Of a stretch of DNA of 64,000 bases, positions 44,900 to 53,925 are shown piece by piece. Each line of letters opens with the position of its first letter. Positions within the stretch are counted from its first letter, which is position 1. Source of the stretch: an uncultured Bacteroidales bacterium. GTDB lineage: Bacteria > Bacteroidota > Bacteroidia > Bacteroidales > Muribaculaceae. Both the position numbers and the translations under genes were made by a program. The notes beneath the pieces were generated by a model that was given only the letters and a program-made list of their open reading frames with translations, made no database searches and had not been told where the DNA came from. The DNA is taken from contig CACXLJ010000006.1 of NCBI GenBank assembly GCA_902768435.1, positions 59,406-123,405 of the forward strand, read 5' to 3'.

Positions 44900-46065
44900 A
44901 AGAACACCTTTTTCACATAGTTACCCACTCGCACAATATAGACACGGTTACGCGGCAAGCCGGGAATCTCGCCTTTCACAGTGGGTCGCTGGTAGTAGAG
45001 CATGCCATAGATGTCGTACACCTCGGTCCAAGTGCCGTAGTTGTCGCCTTTGATATAAATCACCCCATTGTAGGCATACACCATGGGGTCGGTCCACTGC
45101 TGCGTCATGTCCTCGACTGCGGTAGCCTGCGGTGCCAGGGCTGTGTATTCAACCGGAGCGTCGTCATAGCCCATGAGCACAGTGGGCACTATCTCATATT
45201 GCTCGCGATACCGCGGCTTGTCGAAGTAGTAGTCGCTGGCGGCAGTGACAGCCATCAGGTCGCCAAAACCGTCATAAATCTTGTAGGCCACATGGTTGCC
45301 CAGTCCCACGCGCAGCCACGAGTCGGCAAAGTCTTCACTCTCAAGCAACATGGGCACCGATATATCCTCATTGAGATACACCGCAAAGGCATCGGGGTCG
45401 CCCCACGCTTCGTCGGCCTCATAGAGGTCGCGGGCATCGGCATCGGGCACCACCAGGTCCACATTCCAGATGCCGGTCATGCTCACATCGCCTGTAACCA
45501 CGGGAGGTTCGGCGGCAGCACAATACACCTCGTAGAGGTTGAAGCAACCGTCAAAGGCACTGGCGTCGATTTCCTTCATGGTCGAGGGCAATATCACCGT
45601 GTGCAGCTGAACACACCAGTCAAAGGCATTCTCGCCCACGCGTTCCACGCCCTCGGGCAACACAACATCGACCACCGAGGTTCCGGCCAGCGCATAGGGC
45701 GCCAGTTCGGTGAGATGCAGAGGCAAGGTGATGTCGGTGAGTTCCTCGTCGAGGGCAAAAGCCGCCACGCCGATGCGCCTCACCGTGTTGGGCAACTGGA
45801 TGCGAGTGGCATGACTCAGCCAAAAAGCACTGTCGCCTATTGCCACCACCTCGTAGTTGTCGCCCTCATAGTACACCCGTTCGGGAATGATGTAGACACC
45901 TTCATAGTCGGGAACATCCATTCCCCACACGGGTGCTACCTCGACCTGCGGCACCGGAGCGTCGTCGAGCGTCTGATAGCAGAGCCCTCCGCTATAGAAC
46001 ACATCGGCACGCGCCATCGTCACCGCTGCAAGAATCGATATAATCGTTAAAAGTTTTTTATACAT
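44896..46065 (-). CDS. Secreted BspA-type leucine-rich-repeat protein
   Basis: 389 residues. A signal peptide (to about residue 20, MARAD) is followed by LRR_5 units (about 70-190): IQLPNTVRRIGVAAFALDEE, ITLPLHLTELAPYALAGT, VVLPEGVERVGENAFDWCV, VILPSTMKEIDASAFDGCF. The C-terminal part ends with EVYDIYGMLYYQRP to RNRVYIVRVGNYVKKVFL, a type IX sorting-like domain. Such proteins are surface adhesins in Bacteroidetes. The gene overlaps tadA's start by four bases (its end at 44896) and starts 10 bp after the murF-alr stop. An odd member to find between housekeeping genes; co-transcription may be incidental. Confidence 0.82.
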   Translation of the reverse strand: MYKKLLTIISILAAVTMARADVFYSGGLCYQTLDDAPVPQVEVAPVWGMDVPDYEGVYIIPERVYYEGDNYEVVAIGDSAFWLSHATRIQLPNTVRRIGVAAFALDEELTDITLPLHLTELAPYALAGTSVVDVVLPEGVERVGENAFDWCVQLHTVILPSTMKEIDASAFDGCFNLYEVYCAAAEPPVVTGDVSMTGIWNVDLVVPDADARDLYEADEAWGDPDAFAVYLNEDISVPMLLESEDFADSWLRVGLGNHVAYKIYDGFGDLMAVTAASDYYFDKPRYREQYEIVPTVLMGYDDAPVEYTALAPQATAVEDMTQQWTDPMVYAYNGVIYIKGDNYGTWTEVYDIYGMLYYQRPTVKGEIPGLPRNRVYIVRVGNYVKKVFL

Positions 46066-46075
46066 AGTTTTGTCA

Positions 46076-48556
46076 TTATTCTCTGTAATACACCCTTTTC
46101 ACACGAGGCGAGATGCTGGTGAGCACTTCATAGGGAATGGTGCCGCGAGCCTCGCTCATCCTCTCGATAGGAACATGATGCCCGAAGATTTCGACACGGT
46201 CGCCCAAAGCACACGGCACATCGGTCACATCTATCATCACCGCATCCATGCACACCGTGCCCACCGTGGGGCACAGGTGACCGTTAAGCCACACGCTGAT
46301 GTTGCCGTTGCCGCAATGGCGGTCGAGACCGTCGGCATAGCCTATGGTGAGCGTGGCAATGCGGGAGTCGCGTGTGAGCACGCCCCGTCGGCCATAACCC
46401 ACGGTAGCGCCTGCGGGCAAATCTCTGATGGCTATCACCACCGAACGCAGCGTGGCCACCGGCTGCAGCGCGTCTTCGCGTCCGTCGAACACGGTCTTCA
46501 CGCCATAGAGTCCGATGCCAATGCGTACCATGTCGTACTGGTACTCGGGGAAGCGCACAATGCCGCTCGTGTTGAGCACATGCCGCAAAATCTTGTAGTC
46601 GAACGCAGCCTGCAATATATCGGCACACTCAACATAGTAACGGTTCTGTGCATGCGTGTATTCGTCCTCGCTGGGCTCATCGGCCACACACAGGTGCGTG
46701 AACACCGAGGCAGGCCGAATCACCGTCTGCCCCTGCAGCAACTCAATGAGTTCGGGCAGTTGCTCCTTCCTGAAACCCAGGCGGTGCATGCCGCTGTCGA
46801 TCTTGATGTGCACAGGGTGATTCTTGGCGCCATATTTCGCGCCCTCCTTGATGAGTTCGCGGCACTCCTCAAGTCCGTAAACCTCAGGTTCCAGCCTGAA
46901 GGTGAACATCGACTTGTAGTTCACCACCGACGGGTTGAGCACAATGATGGGCATCGTGATGCCCGCCTTGCGCAGGTCAACGCCCTCGTCCTGCACTGCT
47001 ACTGCCAGATAGTCGGCACCGCGGTCTTGCAGCGTTTTAGCAATTTCGTAGGAGCCCGTGCCATAGCCCGACGCCTTCACCATGCCTACCGTCTTGGTTG
47101 TGGGTTTGATGAGCGACTTGAAGAACTTGAAGTTGTGCGCCAGTGCGCTCAGGTCCACCTCCTCCACAGTCATGTGCTGCTTGGCCTCGAGCATGTCGAG
47201 TATCTGCTCGAAATGGAACATGGGCGACCCTTTCACCAAGATGGTCTCATCCTCAAAATCGCCTTGCGACATGTGGTCGAGGAAATCGTCGGTCGACTCG
47301 AAGAAGCGCGTTTCCATGCCTGTAAAGTAGCGGCTAAAGGCCATCATCTGGCTGCCCACGCCTATGAAGCGGTCGATGTGCTTGCTGCGCAGCCACTCGC
47401 TCACCCTGATGTAGAGTTCCTCTGCGCTGAACGACTCTTGCGTCAGGTCGCTCAGTATCACCGTGCGGGTCTGGTGCACCGACCGGCGCGCCATGAAGTC
47501 GATGGCGGGCGTGAGCGAGTTGTAGTCGCTGGGATAGCCGTCGGCTATCACGGTGCAGTTGTTGATGCCCTCAATCACATTGATGCGAGTGCCTACCGGG
47601 GTGAGCCGTGCCATGCGTTCACTGATGACCTCGGGATCTACCTTCAAATAGAGCAGAATGGCCAGACAGGTAATCACATTCTCAAGGTCGCGATAGCCAG
47701 TAAACGACACCTCGATGCTATGGTGCTCGCCGTTGTAGGTATAGTCAATCAGGCTCTTCTCGTCGTGGCGAGTGATGTTGCTCACATAGAGTTCGTGCGA
47801 GGGGGTGTGCTGCGACCATGCCACCTCTTGCGCCACCTCCACATCGAGCAGCGGCTTGATGGCCTGCGTCACCAGCGGATCATCGGCACAATAGACGATG
47901 CAATCGCAATTATACAGGATTTTCGCCTTCTCCTGCGCCTTTTGACGCATCGACGAGAATCCCTCGTTGTGCTCGCTGCCAATGTTGGTGATCACGCCAA
48001 TCGTGGGGCGTATCATCGCCTGCAGGTTGGCCATCTCGCCTGTGGTAGAGATGCCTGCCTCGATAATGGCAAGCGTGGTGCTCTCGTCGATGTCCCACAG
48101 CGAGAGTGGCACGCCTATCTGCGAGTTGTAGCTGCGTGGTGAACGCATCACATGGTAATCGTCCTTGAGCAGTTCATAGAGCCACTCTTTCACCGTGGTC
48201 TTGCCGCGGCTGCCTGTCATGCCAATCACCGGTATCCTGAAACGGCGGCGATGATACATGGCAATGTTTTGCAACGCCTCGAGCGTGTTGGGAACAACCA
48301 GCAGATTGGCATCGCGCAGGTGTCCCAGTCCCTCTTCGCTCTCCACCACAAAGTTGCGCACGCCCTGTGCATAGAGCGGAAGTACATAGCGGTGACCATC
48401 GTTGTTTTGAGTGCGCAGGGCAAAAAAGAGGGTTTCGCACGGCTCGCCCAGCGAACGCGAATCGGTGAGTAAATAACTCACCATCGCCTTCTTGTTGGCG
48501 AGGCGTCCTGGCGCTATGTCCAGTATCTGGGCTATTTCTTTGATTGAGTATTTCAT
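46076..48556 (-). CDS. MurF-Alr fusion: UDP-MurNAc-tripeptide:D-Ala-D-Ala ligase / alanine racemase
   Basis: 826 residues made of two enzymes of peptidoglycan synthesis. The N-terminal half is MurF, with the ATP-binding GSRGKTTVKEW (115-125), attaching D-Ala-D-Ala to the tripeptide precursor. The C-terminal half (from about 455) is a PLP alanine racemase with Lys494 in MVKASGYGTGSYEIA and the catalytic Tyr721 in VGYGRRGVLTRDSR; it supplies D-alanine. The fusion is known in Bacteroidetes. The start overlaps the GSCFA gene's stop by four bases (ATGA), and the LRR gene follows 10 bp later. Confidence 0.95.
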   Translation of the reverse strand: MKYSIKEIAQILDIAPGRLANKKAMVSYLLTDSRSLGEPCETLFFALRTQNNDGHRYVLPLYAQGVRNFVVESEEGLGHLRDANLLVVPNTLEALQNIAMYHRRRFRIPVIGMTGSRGKTTVKEWLYELLKDDYHVMRSPRSYNSQIGVPLSLWDIDESTTLAIIEAGISTTGEMANLQAMIRPTIGVITNIGSEHNEGFSSMRQKAQEKAKILYNCDCIVYCADDPLVTQAIKPLLDVEVAQEVAWSQHTPSHELYVSNITRHDEKSLIDYTYNGEHHSIEVSFTGYRDLENVITCLAILLYLKVDPEVISERMARLTPVGTRINVIEGINNCTVIADGYPSDYNSLTPAIDFMARRSVHQTRTVILSDLTQESFSAEELYIRVSEWLRSKHIDRFIGVGSQMMAFSRYFTGMETRFFESTDDFLDHMSQGDFEDETILVKGSPMFHFEQILDMLEAKQHMTVEEVDLSALAHNFKFFKSLIKPTTKTVGMVKASGYGTGSYEIAKTLQDRGADYLAVAVQDEGVDLRKAGITMPIIVLNPSVVNYKSMFTFRLEPEVYGLEECRELIKEGAKYGAKNHPVHIKIDSGMHRLGFRKEQLPELIELLQGQTVIRPASVFTHLCVADEPSEDEYTHAQNRYYVECADILQAAFDYKILRHVLNTSGIVRFPEYQYDMVRIGIGLYGVKTVFDGREDALQPVATLRSVVIAIRDLPAGATVGYGRRGVLTRDSRIATLTIGYADGLDRHCGNGNISVWLNGHLCPTVGTVCMDAVMIDVTDVPCALGDRVEIFGHHVPIERMSEARGTIPYEVLTSISPRVKRVYYRE

Positions 48557-49536
48557 GAGTCAGAGAGCATATTCTTAATTTCTTTCACTTCAGCGATATA
48601 GGGATACTCGTTTACCAGGTTGCGCACCACCGCCACCGTGTCGTCGTGGAAGCGCGACACCACATCGCGGTTGCCGCTCATGGGCCGGTGCTGCAAGCGT
48701 TTCATCACGCGCTCGCAACGCGCAATGGCCTGAATCGACGGGTCGTCGAAGTAGGTGGCGCGAAACGCCTGCCAAATGTATTCTACTGCCACCTCCGAGG
48801 GGTGCACCATGTCGGTTGAGTAGAAGCGGTAGTCGCGCAAGTCATCCATCATGATTTCGAACGAGGGGAAGTAACCCGTGAAATCGGGATACTGCTTCAT
48901 CACCTTGTCAATTGCCACACGCAGCACAGCTTTGCTCAGCGAGTTCAGTTCCAGCCCGTCGGCAATGTGACGGATGGGGCTCACCGTGAACAGGATGTAC
49001 AGGCCTGGGTTGAATGCGTGCAGTTGCTCAACCATGCCCTTGAGAGCGTCGGTTACCTCATCTACGCTTGCCATCTCGCGGGTGAACTTGTGTTGAGGCA
49101 CCTTGTGGCAGTTGTTCACCACCTCGCCTGTGGCAGCAAGCCGGTAAACGATGGCTGTGCCCAGCGTCACGACGAGCGTGTTGCTGCGCTGCAAGTGGTC
49201 GTGCCCTTGCATGATGCGCTCGTTCATGCGTTCGAGCGTGGCGGACTTGTCGGGCAACGAGTAGCGTGAGTGAAAATTGAAGCTGTTCCACACACCACCT
49301 CCCTGAAACAGGTCCATGCCCCGCTCAGGGACGGCGTCCACAAGCCGCTGCACACAACTGGCCATGCTCAGCGGGTTATAGATGGTGCCGAAGGGGTTGA
49401 TTTCCACATTCATCATTGCCCCGCGCAACTTGGCGCCAATGTTCTCGGTAAAGCACGAGCCCAGCATGGTCATCACATCGCTGTGGTGCATGATGCCCAG
49501 ATTCTCGGGAGTCCTTATGGCGGTTCTGAATTCCAT
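48553..49536 (-). CDS. GSCFA-domain protein
   Basis: 327 residues. The N-terminal MLGSCFTENIG (24-34) contains the motif that names the family; the block GGGVWNSFNFHSRYSLPD and the segment TVSPIRHIADGLELNSLSKAVLR, with the YFPSFEIMMDDLRDYRFYSTDMVHPSEVA end, also match. GSCFA proteins belong to the GDSL-like hydrolase group and are presumed lipases or acyl hydrolases; the substrate is unknown. It precedes murF-alr with overlapping ends. A -7 element (TATATTTG, 49566-49573) overlaps the 3' end of the gene upstream. Confidence 0.88.
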   Translation of the reverse strand: MEFRTAIRTPENLGIMHHSDVMTMLGSCFTENIGAKLRGAMMNVEINPFGTIYNPLSMASCVQRLVDAVPERGMDLFQGGGVWNSFNFHSRYSLPDKSATLERMNERIMQGHDHLQRSNTLVVTLGTAIVYRLAATGEVVNNCHKVPQHKFTREMASVDEVTDALKGMVEQLHAFNPGLYILFTVSPIRHIADGLELNSLSKAVLRVAIDKVMKQYPDFTGYFPSFEIMMDDLRDYRFYSTDMVHPSEVAVEYIWQAFRATYFDDPSIQAIARCERVMKRLQHRPMSGNRDVVSRFHDDTVAVVRNLVNEYPYIAEVKEIKNMLSDS

Positions 49537-49561
49537 TGTTATCGTCTATTATCACTTTTAA

Positions 49562-50632
49562 CTAGCAAATATAGATATAATTCTTGAATTGATTACAAGG
49601 TAAGCGGTTGTCCCACCAGGCGCGCATCTCTTTGTTTTTCAGTTTTTTCACCTGCTGTTTGAGCCATGATGCAAAGTCGGCATCACTGTCAAGGTTGTCG
49701 CTTAATGCCGTAGAACAGTGAACCTTGCCGTGGTTCTCGTGGAACCATTCAAGCCACTGCTGGGGATCACGGTACATGAGTCGCTCCAGCCACAGCGTGG
49801 TGTGATTCTTCAAATTCTGGAATGTGGTTTTCGTTTTTTCATTCTCATCCCTGACAAGCATAGCATCTGCTATGGCGTAGGCTTCTTCAATGGCTTGAGG
49901 CTCATTTCCAACACTTAGCGGACGGCAATACATTGTGATAAAACTCGTGAAATCAGTATTAATCGTTTTACATTCGTCGCTCTCCAGTCGAGTAATTCTC
50001 TCTTTTTCGCCAGGCAAGTGGGTTCTAGGTTTTGTGATAGTCATGGAATACCAAAGCGATTTTTGCATGGTCATCTTCCCATTATTATCAACCGTGTACG
50101 GTAAGGTCCACTTACCTTCTTCGGTTTGCCTAAAACTATCGGGAAAATCTATCACAGTTTGGTAATTGCGAGTCACCACAAACCCAGTGGCGGTGCGTTC
50201 TACTGTAGCATAGCGATCCCAAATCCGATAGTCACAGTTCGAGTACTTAAAGGGCGCACTCAGGCAAGAAACATCGCCCTCGACCACCGCCAAAACTGCA
50301 TCGATGATGCCTTCATCGTGCTCATAGGTAGCCACATAGCGTTCCATAGCTCGTTTGGTTTCCAGGTACTCAACCTTGAGCAAGACCATCACATAGTTGG
50401 GGTTATTATCCAGCACTTTAGCCTCGAGCCTCACCTCGCCCCTGTCGAAGTAGGGATAGCACACCACACCCTGCATGAGTCTGGGCAACGATTCTTTGGT
50501 CAATGCCAATTTGCCGTTCATGCCCTCCAGGTTCATGCCATTGATTTTATAATGCTCCACAGGAGGTCGGACTTGAGCGCTGGCCATTAGTGTCATGAAA
50601 GCCGCCATAAAAAATAAAGTTAGTTTTTTCAT
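49562..50632 (-). CDS. Secreted protein of unknown function
   Basis: 356 residues. A signal peptide (1-19, FMTLMASAQ) is clear; the rest shows no family I recognise. Seen in it are mixed alpha/beta segments, two Cys in the middle (CLSAPFKYSNCDYRIWDRY), a block of charged helices towards the C-terminus (LVRDENEKTKTTFQNLKNH) and a Trp-rich end (LWLERLMYRDPQQWLEWFHE, MRAWWDNRLPCNQF). It may be periplasmic or exported. It has its own promoter (50753-50783) with a leader of about 110 nt, and lies 25 bp upstream of the GSCFA gene. Confidence 0.7.
   Translation of the reverse strand: MKKLTLFFMAAFMTLMASAQVRPPVEHYKINGMNLEGMNGKLALTKESLPRLMQGVVCYPYFDRGEVRLEAKVLDNNPNYVMVLLKVEYLETKRAMERYVATYEHDEGIIDAVLAVVEGDVSCLSAPFKYSNCDYRIWDRYATVERTATGFVVTRNYQTVIDFPDSFRQTEEGKWTLPYTVDNNGKMTMQKSLWYSMTITKPRTHLPGEKERITRLESDECKTINTDFTSFITMYCRPLSVGNEPQAIEEAYAIADAMLVRDENEKTKTTFQNLKNHTTLWLERLMYRDPQQWLEWFHENHGKVHCSTALSDNLDSDADFASWLKQQVKKLKNKEMRAWWDNRLPCNQFKNYIYIC
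49566..49573 (-). promoter_or_regulatory. -7 element of the GSCFA / murF-alr group
   Basis: TATATTTG on the minus strand, inside the last codons of the preceding gene; a TTG at 49596-49598 is 22 bp away. Confidence 0.45.
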
Positions 50633-50752
50633 ATCATTGGGTTTTAGTTGTTTATTATCATTGATTTCATCAGTTCAGCAGACCGTAATGGTTTGATTCC
50701 ATTTGGCCTTGATGGTTTAATCACAAATGGATAATATGGCTTGCCATTTCTG

Positions 50753-50783
50753 CAAATTTAATGCATTCTCCTCACTCTTGCAA
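50753..50783 (-). promoter_or_regulatory. Promoter of the 49562-50632 gene
   Basis: On the minus strand TTG (50781-50783), 20 bp, then TAAATTTG (50753-50760). The start codon is 120 bp downstream, leaving a long leader. Confidence 0.65.
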
Positions 50784-50861
50784 TTAATTATCTCACATTT
50801 CCACTCGCGACATGCATTTTTTGCAGCAACAGATCACCCTCACAAGTATTTTCATGATTTC

Positions 50862-50893
50862 TTTGAACCACATGCATTTTTTTCGTAATTTTG
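50862..50893 (+). promoter_or_regulatory. Promoter of mazG-topB
   Basis: TTTG (50862-50865), 20 bp, TAATTTTG (50886-50893), 23 bp before the ATG. Two copies of ACATGCATTTTTT (50810-50822, 50870-50882) lie 60 bp apart; the second lies between -33 and -7. Confidence 0.75.
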
Positions 50894-50916
50894 TAACGAT
50901 TTAAAACAAATCAACT

Positions 50917-51714
50917 ATGCCCAACAACAGTAGAGAGAAGAAACTGGAGGCCTTCGGGCGGCTGCTCGATGTGATGGACACACTGCGCGAGCGTTGCCCG
51001 TGGGACTCGGTGCAGACCAACGAGAGCCTGCGCCCCAACACCATAGAGGAAACGATGGAACTCGCCGAGGCCATCATTGCCGACGATAACGCCAACATAC
51101 GCAAAGAACTGGGCGATGTGCTGCTGCACATCGTGTTCTACGCCAAGATTGGCGACGAGAAAGGACTCTTTGACATTGCCGATGTGTGCAACGCCATCAG
51201 CGACAAACTCATCTTCCGCCACCCCCACATCTACGGCAACGAACACTACGAGACAGCCCGCGATGTGCTCGACCACTGGGAACTCATCAAGATGAAGGAG
51301 AAAGACGGCAACAAGACCGTGCTGGGCGGCGTGCCCACCACACTGCCCTCGCTCATCAAGGCCGAACGCGTACAGGAGAAAGCTGCCAATGTGGGCTTTG
51401 ACTGGGAAAAACGCGAAGATGTGTGGGCCAAAGTAAAAGAGGAGGTGAACGAGGTGGAACGCGAACTCGTAGACGGACACGACAAAGACCGCGAGAAGGA
51501 GTTTGGCGACCTGCTCTTCGCCATCGTGAATGCCGCCAGGCTCTATGGCGTGCGGCCCGACAACGCACTCGAGCGCACCAACCTGAAATTTATTGCACGC
51601 TTTAATTACATAGAACAAGAAGCCAAGAAGCAAGGCCGCCGGCTGGGCGAGATGACACTCGCCGAGATGGACGCCCTGTGGGACGAGGCTAAAAAACTGA
51701 AACTGGGCGAATGA
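50917..51714 (+). CDS. mazG: Nucleoside triphosphate pyrophosphohydrolase
   Basis: 265 residues. It hydrolyses nucleoside triphosphates to monophosphates and pyrophosphate and so clears unusual or excess NTPs. Both MazG repeats are present: the first with CPWDSVQTNESLRPNTIEET and ELGDVLLHIVFYAKIG, the second with WAKVKEEVNEVERELVDG and EFGDLLFAIVNAARLYG. The metal-binding EExxE and ExxD pattern is visible in both. The last four bases overlap the topB start (ATGA). A well-formed promoter lies 23 bp upstream. Confidence 0.94.
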   Translation: MPNNSREKKLEAFGRLLDVMDTLRERCPWDSVQTNESLRPNTIEETMELAEAIIADDNANIRKELGDVLLHIVFYAKIGDEKGLFDIADVCNAISDKLIFRHPHIYGNEHYETARDVLDHWELIKMKEKDGNKTVLGGVPTTLPSLIKAERVQEKAANVGFDWEKREDVWAKVKEEVNEVERELVDGHDKDREKEFGDLLFAIVNAARLYGVRPDNALERTNLKFIARFNYIEQEAKKQGRRLGEMTLAEMDALWDEAKKLKLGE

Positions 51715-53765
51715 AACTGTGTGTGACCGAGAAACCGAGTGTGGCGCGCGACATTGCCGCGATACTGGGAGCCAACGACCGCCACGAGGGCTACTTCGAG
51801 GGTAATGGCTACTATGTGAGCTGGACCTTCGGCCACCTGTGCGAACTCAAGGAACCGCACGACTACACCGACTTGTGGAAGCGGTGGAGCCTGGGCGCAT
51901 TGCCCATGATTCCGCCGCGATTCGGCATCAAGTTGAAGGAAGACGACGGCATCAAGAAACAGTTTCATGTGATAGAAGCATTGATTAAAAGCTCCGATGA
52001 GGTCATCAACTGCGGTGATGCCGGCCAGGAAGGCGAACTCATTCAGCGATGGGTGTACCAGAAAGCGGGGTGCAACATCCCGGTGAAGCGCCTTTGGATT
52101 TCGTCGCTCACCGAGGAGAGCATCCGCGAGGGTTTCAACAACCTGAAACCAGCTGACGAGTTCGACAACCTCTACTTCGCTGGGCTCTCCCGCGCCACTG
52201 GCGACTGGATACTGGGCATGAATGCCACCAGACTCTATTCGCTCAAGTATTCCCGCCCAGGTAATGTGCTCTCAATTGGCCGTGTGCAGACCCCCACCTT
52301 GGCGCTCATCGTGAACCGCCAGCGCGAAATCGAGAACTTCGTACCCGAAGACTACTGGGAAATCAAGACCCTGTATCGCAACACCACTTTCAACTCCACC
52401 CGCGGCCGCTTCAAAACTCAAGGCGAAGCTAGTGAGGTCATTGAGAACATCAAGGCCTATCCCCTCACAGTCACCTCAATCGAGACCAAGAAAGGCAAAG
52501 AGGCGCCGCCACGCCTGTTCGACCTCACCAGCCTGCAAGTGGAGTGCAACAAGAAATTCAGTTTCAGCGCCGACAAATCGCTGCAACTCGTACAGTCGCT
52601 CTATGAGAAGAAAGTCACCACCTATCCGCGCGTCGACACCACCTACCTGAGCGACGACATCTATCCCAAGATTCCAGGCATCCTGCAGGCCATGGTGCCC
52701 TACGCTGCACTTACCCAACCACTGCTCGCAGCCAAGCTGCCCAAGAGCAAGAAGGTGTTCGACAACAGCAAGGTCACCGACCACCACGCCATCATCCCCA
52801 CCAATGTGGATCCGCGCAGGGCTTCGCTGAGTCCCGACGAGAAACGGGTCTACGACCTCATCGCCAAGCGCTTCATTGCCGCCTTCTACCCCGATTGCGA
52901 GTTCCTCACCACCACCGTCATGGCCAAAATCAACGAATATGACTTCAAGGCCACTGGCAAACAGATAACCAAGGAGGGATGGCGAAGCATCTACAGCAAA
53001 GACGCGACTACCGACGAGAACTACGAAGAAGGTGACAACAATGCCATGCCGCAGTTCACCCAAGGCGAGAGCGGCCCACACGAACCCTCACTGCTCAAGA
53101 AGAGCACACAGCCGCCCAAATACTACACCGAGGGCACCCTGCTGCGTGCCATGGAAACCGCTGGCAAACTGGTCGACGACGAACAGTTGCGCGAGGCCAT
53201 GAAGGAGAACGGCATTGGCCGCCCCTCGACCCGCGCCGCCATCATTGAGACCCTGTTCAAGCGCCATTACATCAAGAAGGAGCGCAAGAGCCTCGTAGCC
53301 ACTCCTGCGGGTTGCCAACTCATCGACATCATTCACGAAGAACTGCTCAAGTCGGCCAAACTCACCGGACTCTGGGAAAACAAACTGCGCAAGATTGAGC
53401 GCGGCGAGTTCAGCGCCCAGCAGTTTATCGAAGAACTCAAGACCATGGTGAGCGAAATTGTGCTCAATGTGCTGCGCGACAACACCGGCACCAGCATCGT
53501 AGTGGAAAATACCGATGAAAAGAAATCGAAGAAGAAAGGGAAAGACGCTGCCACTGGCGAGAAAAAAACGCGCGCACCGCGCATCAAGTCGTACGACCAG
53601 ATTGTGTGCCCCGTTTGTGGCAAGGGCCACATCGTGAAGGGCAAAACCGCCTTTGGGTGCAGCGAATACCGCAATGGCTGCCAGACGCTGTTCCCGTTCA
53701 GCGAATATCCTGCCGACCTCACCCCAGCCCGCCTCAACCAGGCCCTCAAAAAACTCAAAAAGTAA
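51711..53765 (+). CDS. topB: DNA topoisomerase III
   Basis: 684 residues. This type IA topoisomerase unlinks single-stranded DNA passages. The TOPRIM part has CVTEKPSVARDIAAILGA and INCGDAGQEGELIQRW (an unusual Gln where Arg is frequent), and the active-site Tyr312 is in TYPRVDTTYLSDDI. RVQTPTLALIVNRQ is the DNA-binding helix. A C-terminal zinc-finger-like segment (CPVCGKGHIVKGK to GCSEYRNGC, about 633-657) follows a Lys-rich linker. Its start overlaps mazG. Downstream lies the 9-bp CTAG array (53822-53866). No terminator hairpin is seen. Confidence 0.95.
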   Translation: MKLCVTEKPSVARDIAAILGANDRHEGYFEGNGYYVSWTFGHLCELKEPHDYTDLWKRWSLGALPMIPPRFGIKLKEDDGIKKQFHVIEALIKSSDEVINCGDAGQEGELIQRWVYQKAGCNIPVKRLWISSLTEESIREGFNNLKPADEFDNLYFAGLSRATGDWILGMNATRLYSLKYSRPGNVLSIGRVQTPTLALIVNRQREIENFVPEDYWEIKTLYRNTTFNSTRGRFKTQGEASEVIENIKAYPLTVTSIETKKGKEAPPRLFDLTSLQVECNKKFSFSADKSLQLVQSLYEKKVTTYPRVDTTYLSDDIYPKIPGILQAMVPYAALTQPLLAAKLPKSKKVFDNSKVTDHHAIIPTNVDPRRASLSPDEKRVYDLIAKRFIAAFYPDCEFLTTTVMAKINEYDFKATGKQITKEGWRSIYSKDATTDENYEEGDNNAMPQFTQGESGPHEPSLLKKSTQPPKYYTEGTLLRAMETAGKLVDDEQLREAMKENGIGRPSTRAAIIETLFKRHYIKKERKSLVATPAGCQLIDIIHEELLKSAKLTGLWENKLRKIERGEFSAQQFIEELKTMVSEIVLNVLRDNTGTSIVVENTDEKKSKKKGKDAATGEKKTRAPRIKSYDQIVCPVCGKGHIVKGKTAFGCSEYRNGCQTLFPFSEYPADLTPARLNQALKKLKK

Positions 53766-53821
53766 AGAACTAGTCAAAGGCTTGATGTAGTGTAAAGCAT
53801 TTTGTGCGATTCACTGTAGTT

Positions 53822-53866
53822 GACTAGTAATTCTAGTTAAACTAGATTATCTAGAAAGACTAGAGA
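53822..53866. repeat. Five 9-bp units with CTAG at a fixed place
   Basis: GACTAGTAA, TTCTAGTTA, AACTAGATT, ATCTAGAAA, GACTAGAGA; CTAG starts at 53824, 53833, 53842, 53851 and 53860, exactly every 9 bp, while the flanking bases vary. It lies between the convergent topB and esterase genes. Confidence 0.85.
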
Positions 53867-53925
53867 TACCGTCTCTAACACCTCATGCTGTCTTCAACTT
53901 ACCCCCACTACACCATAATCGGGAT

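Noticed and set aside
46070..48142. 690-codon open frame on the + strand
   Set aside because: It lies entirely opposite murF-alr, whose motifs are unmistakable; its His/Val/Arg-rich composition is that of a codon-bias shadow.
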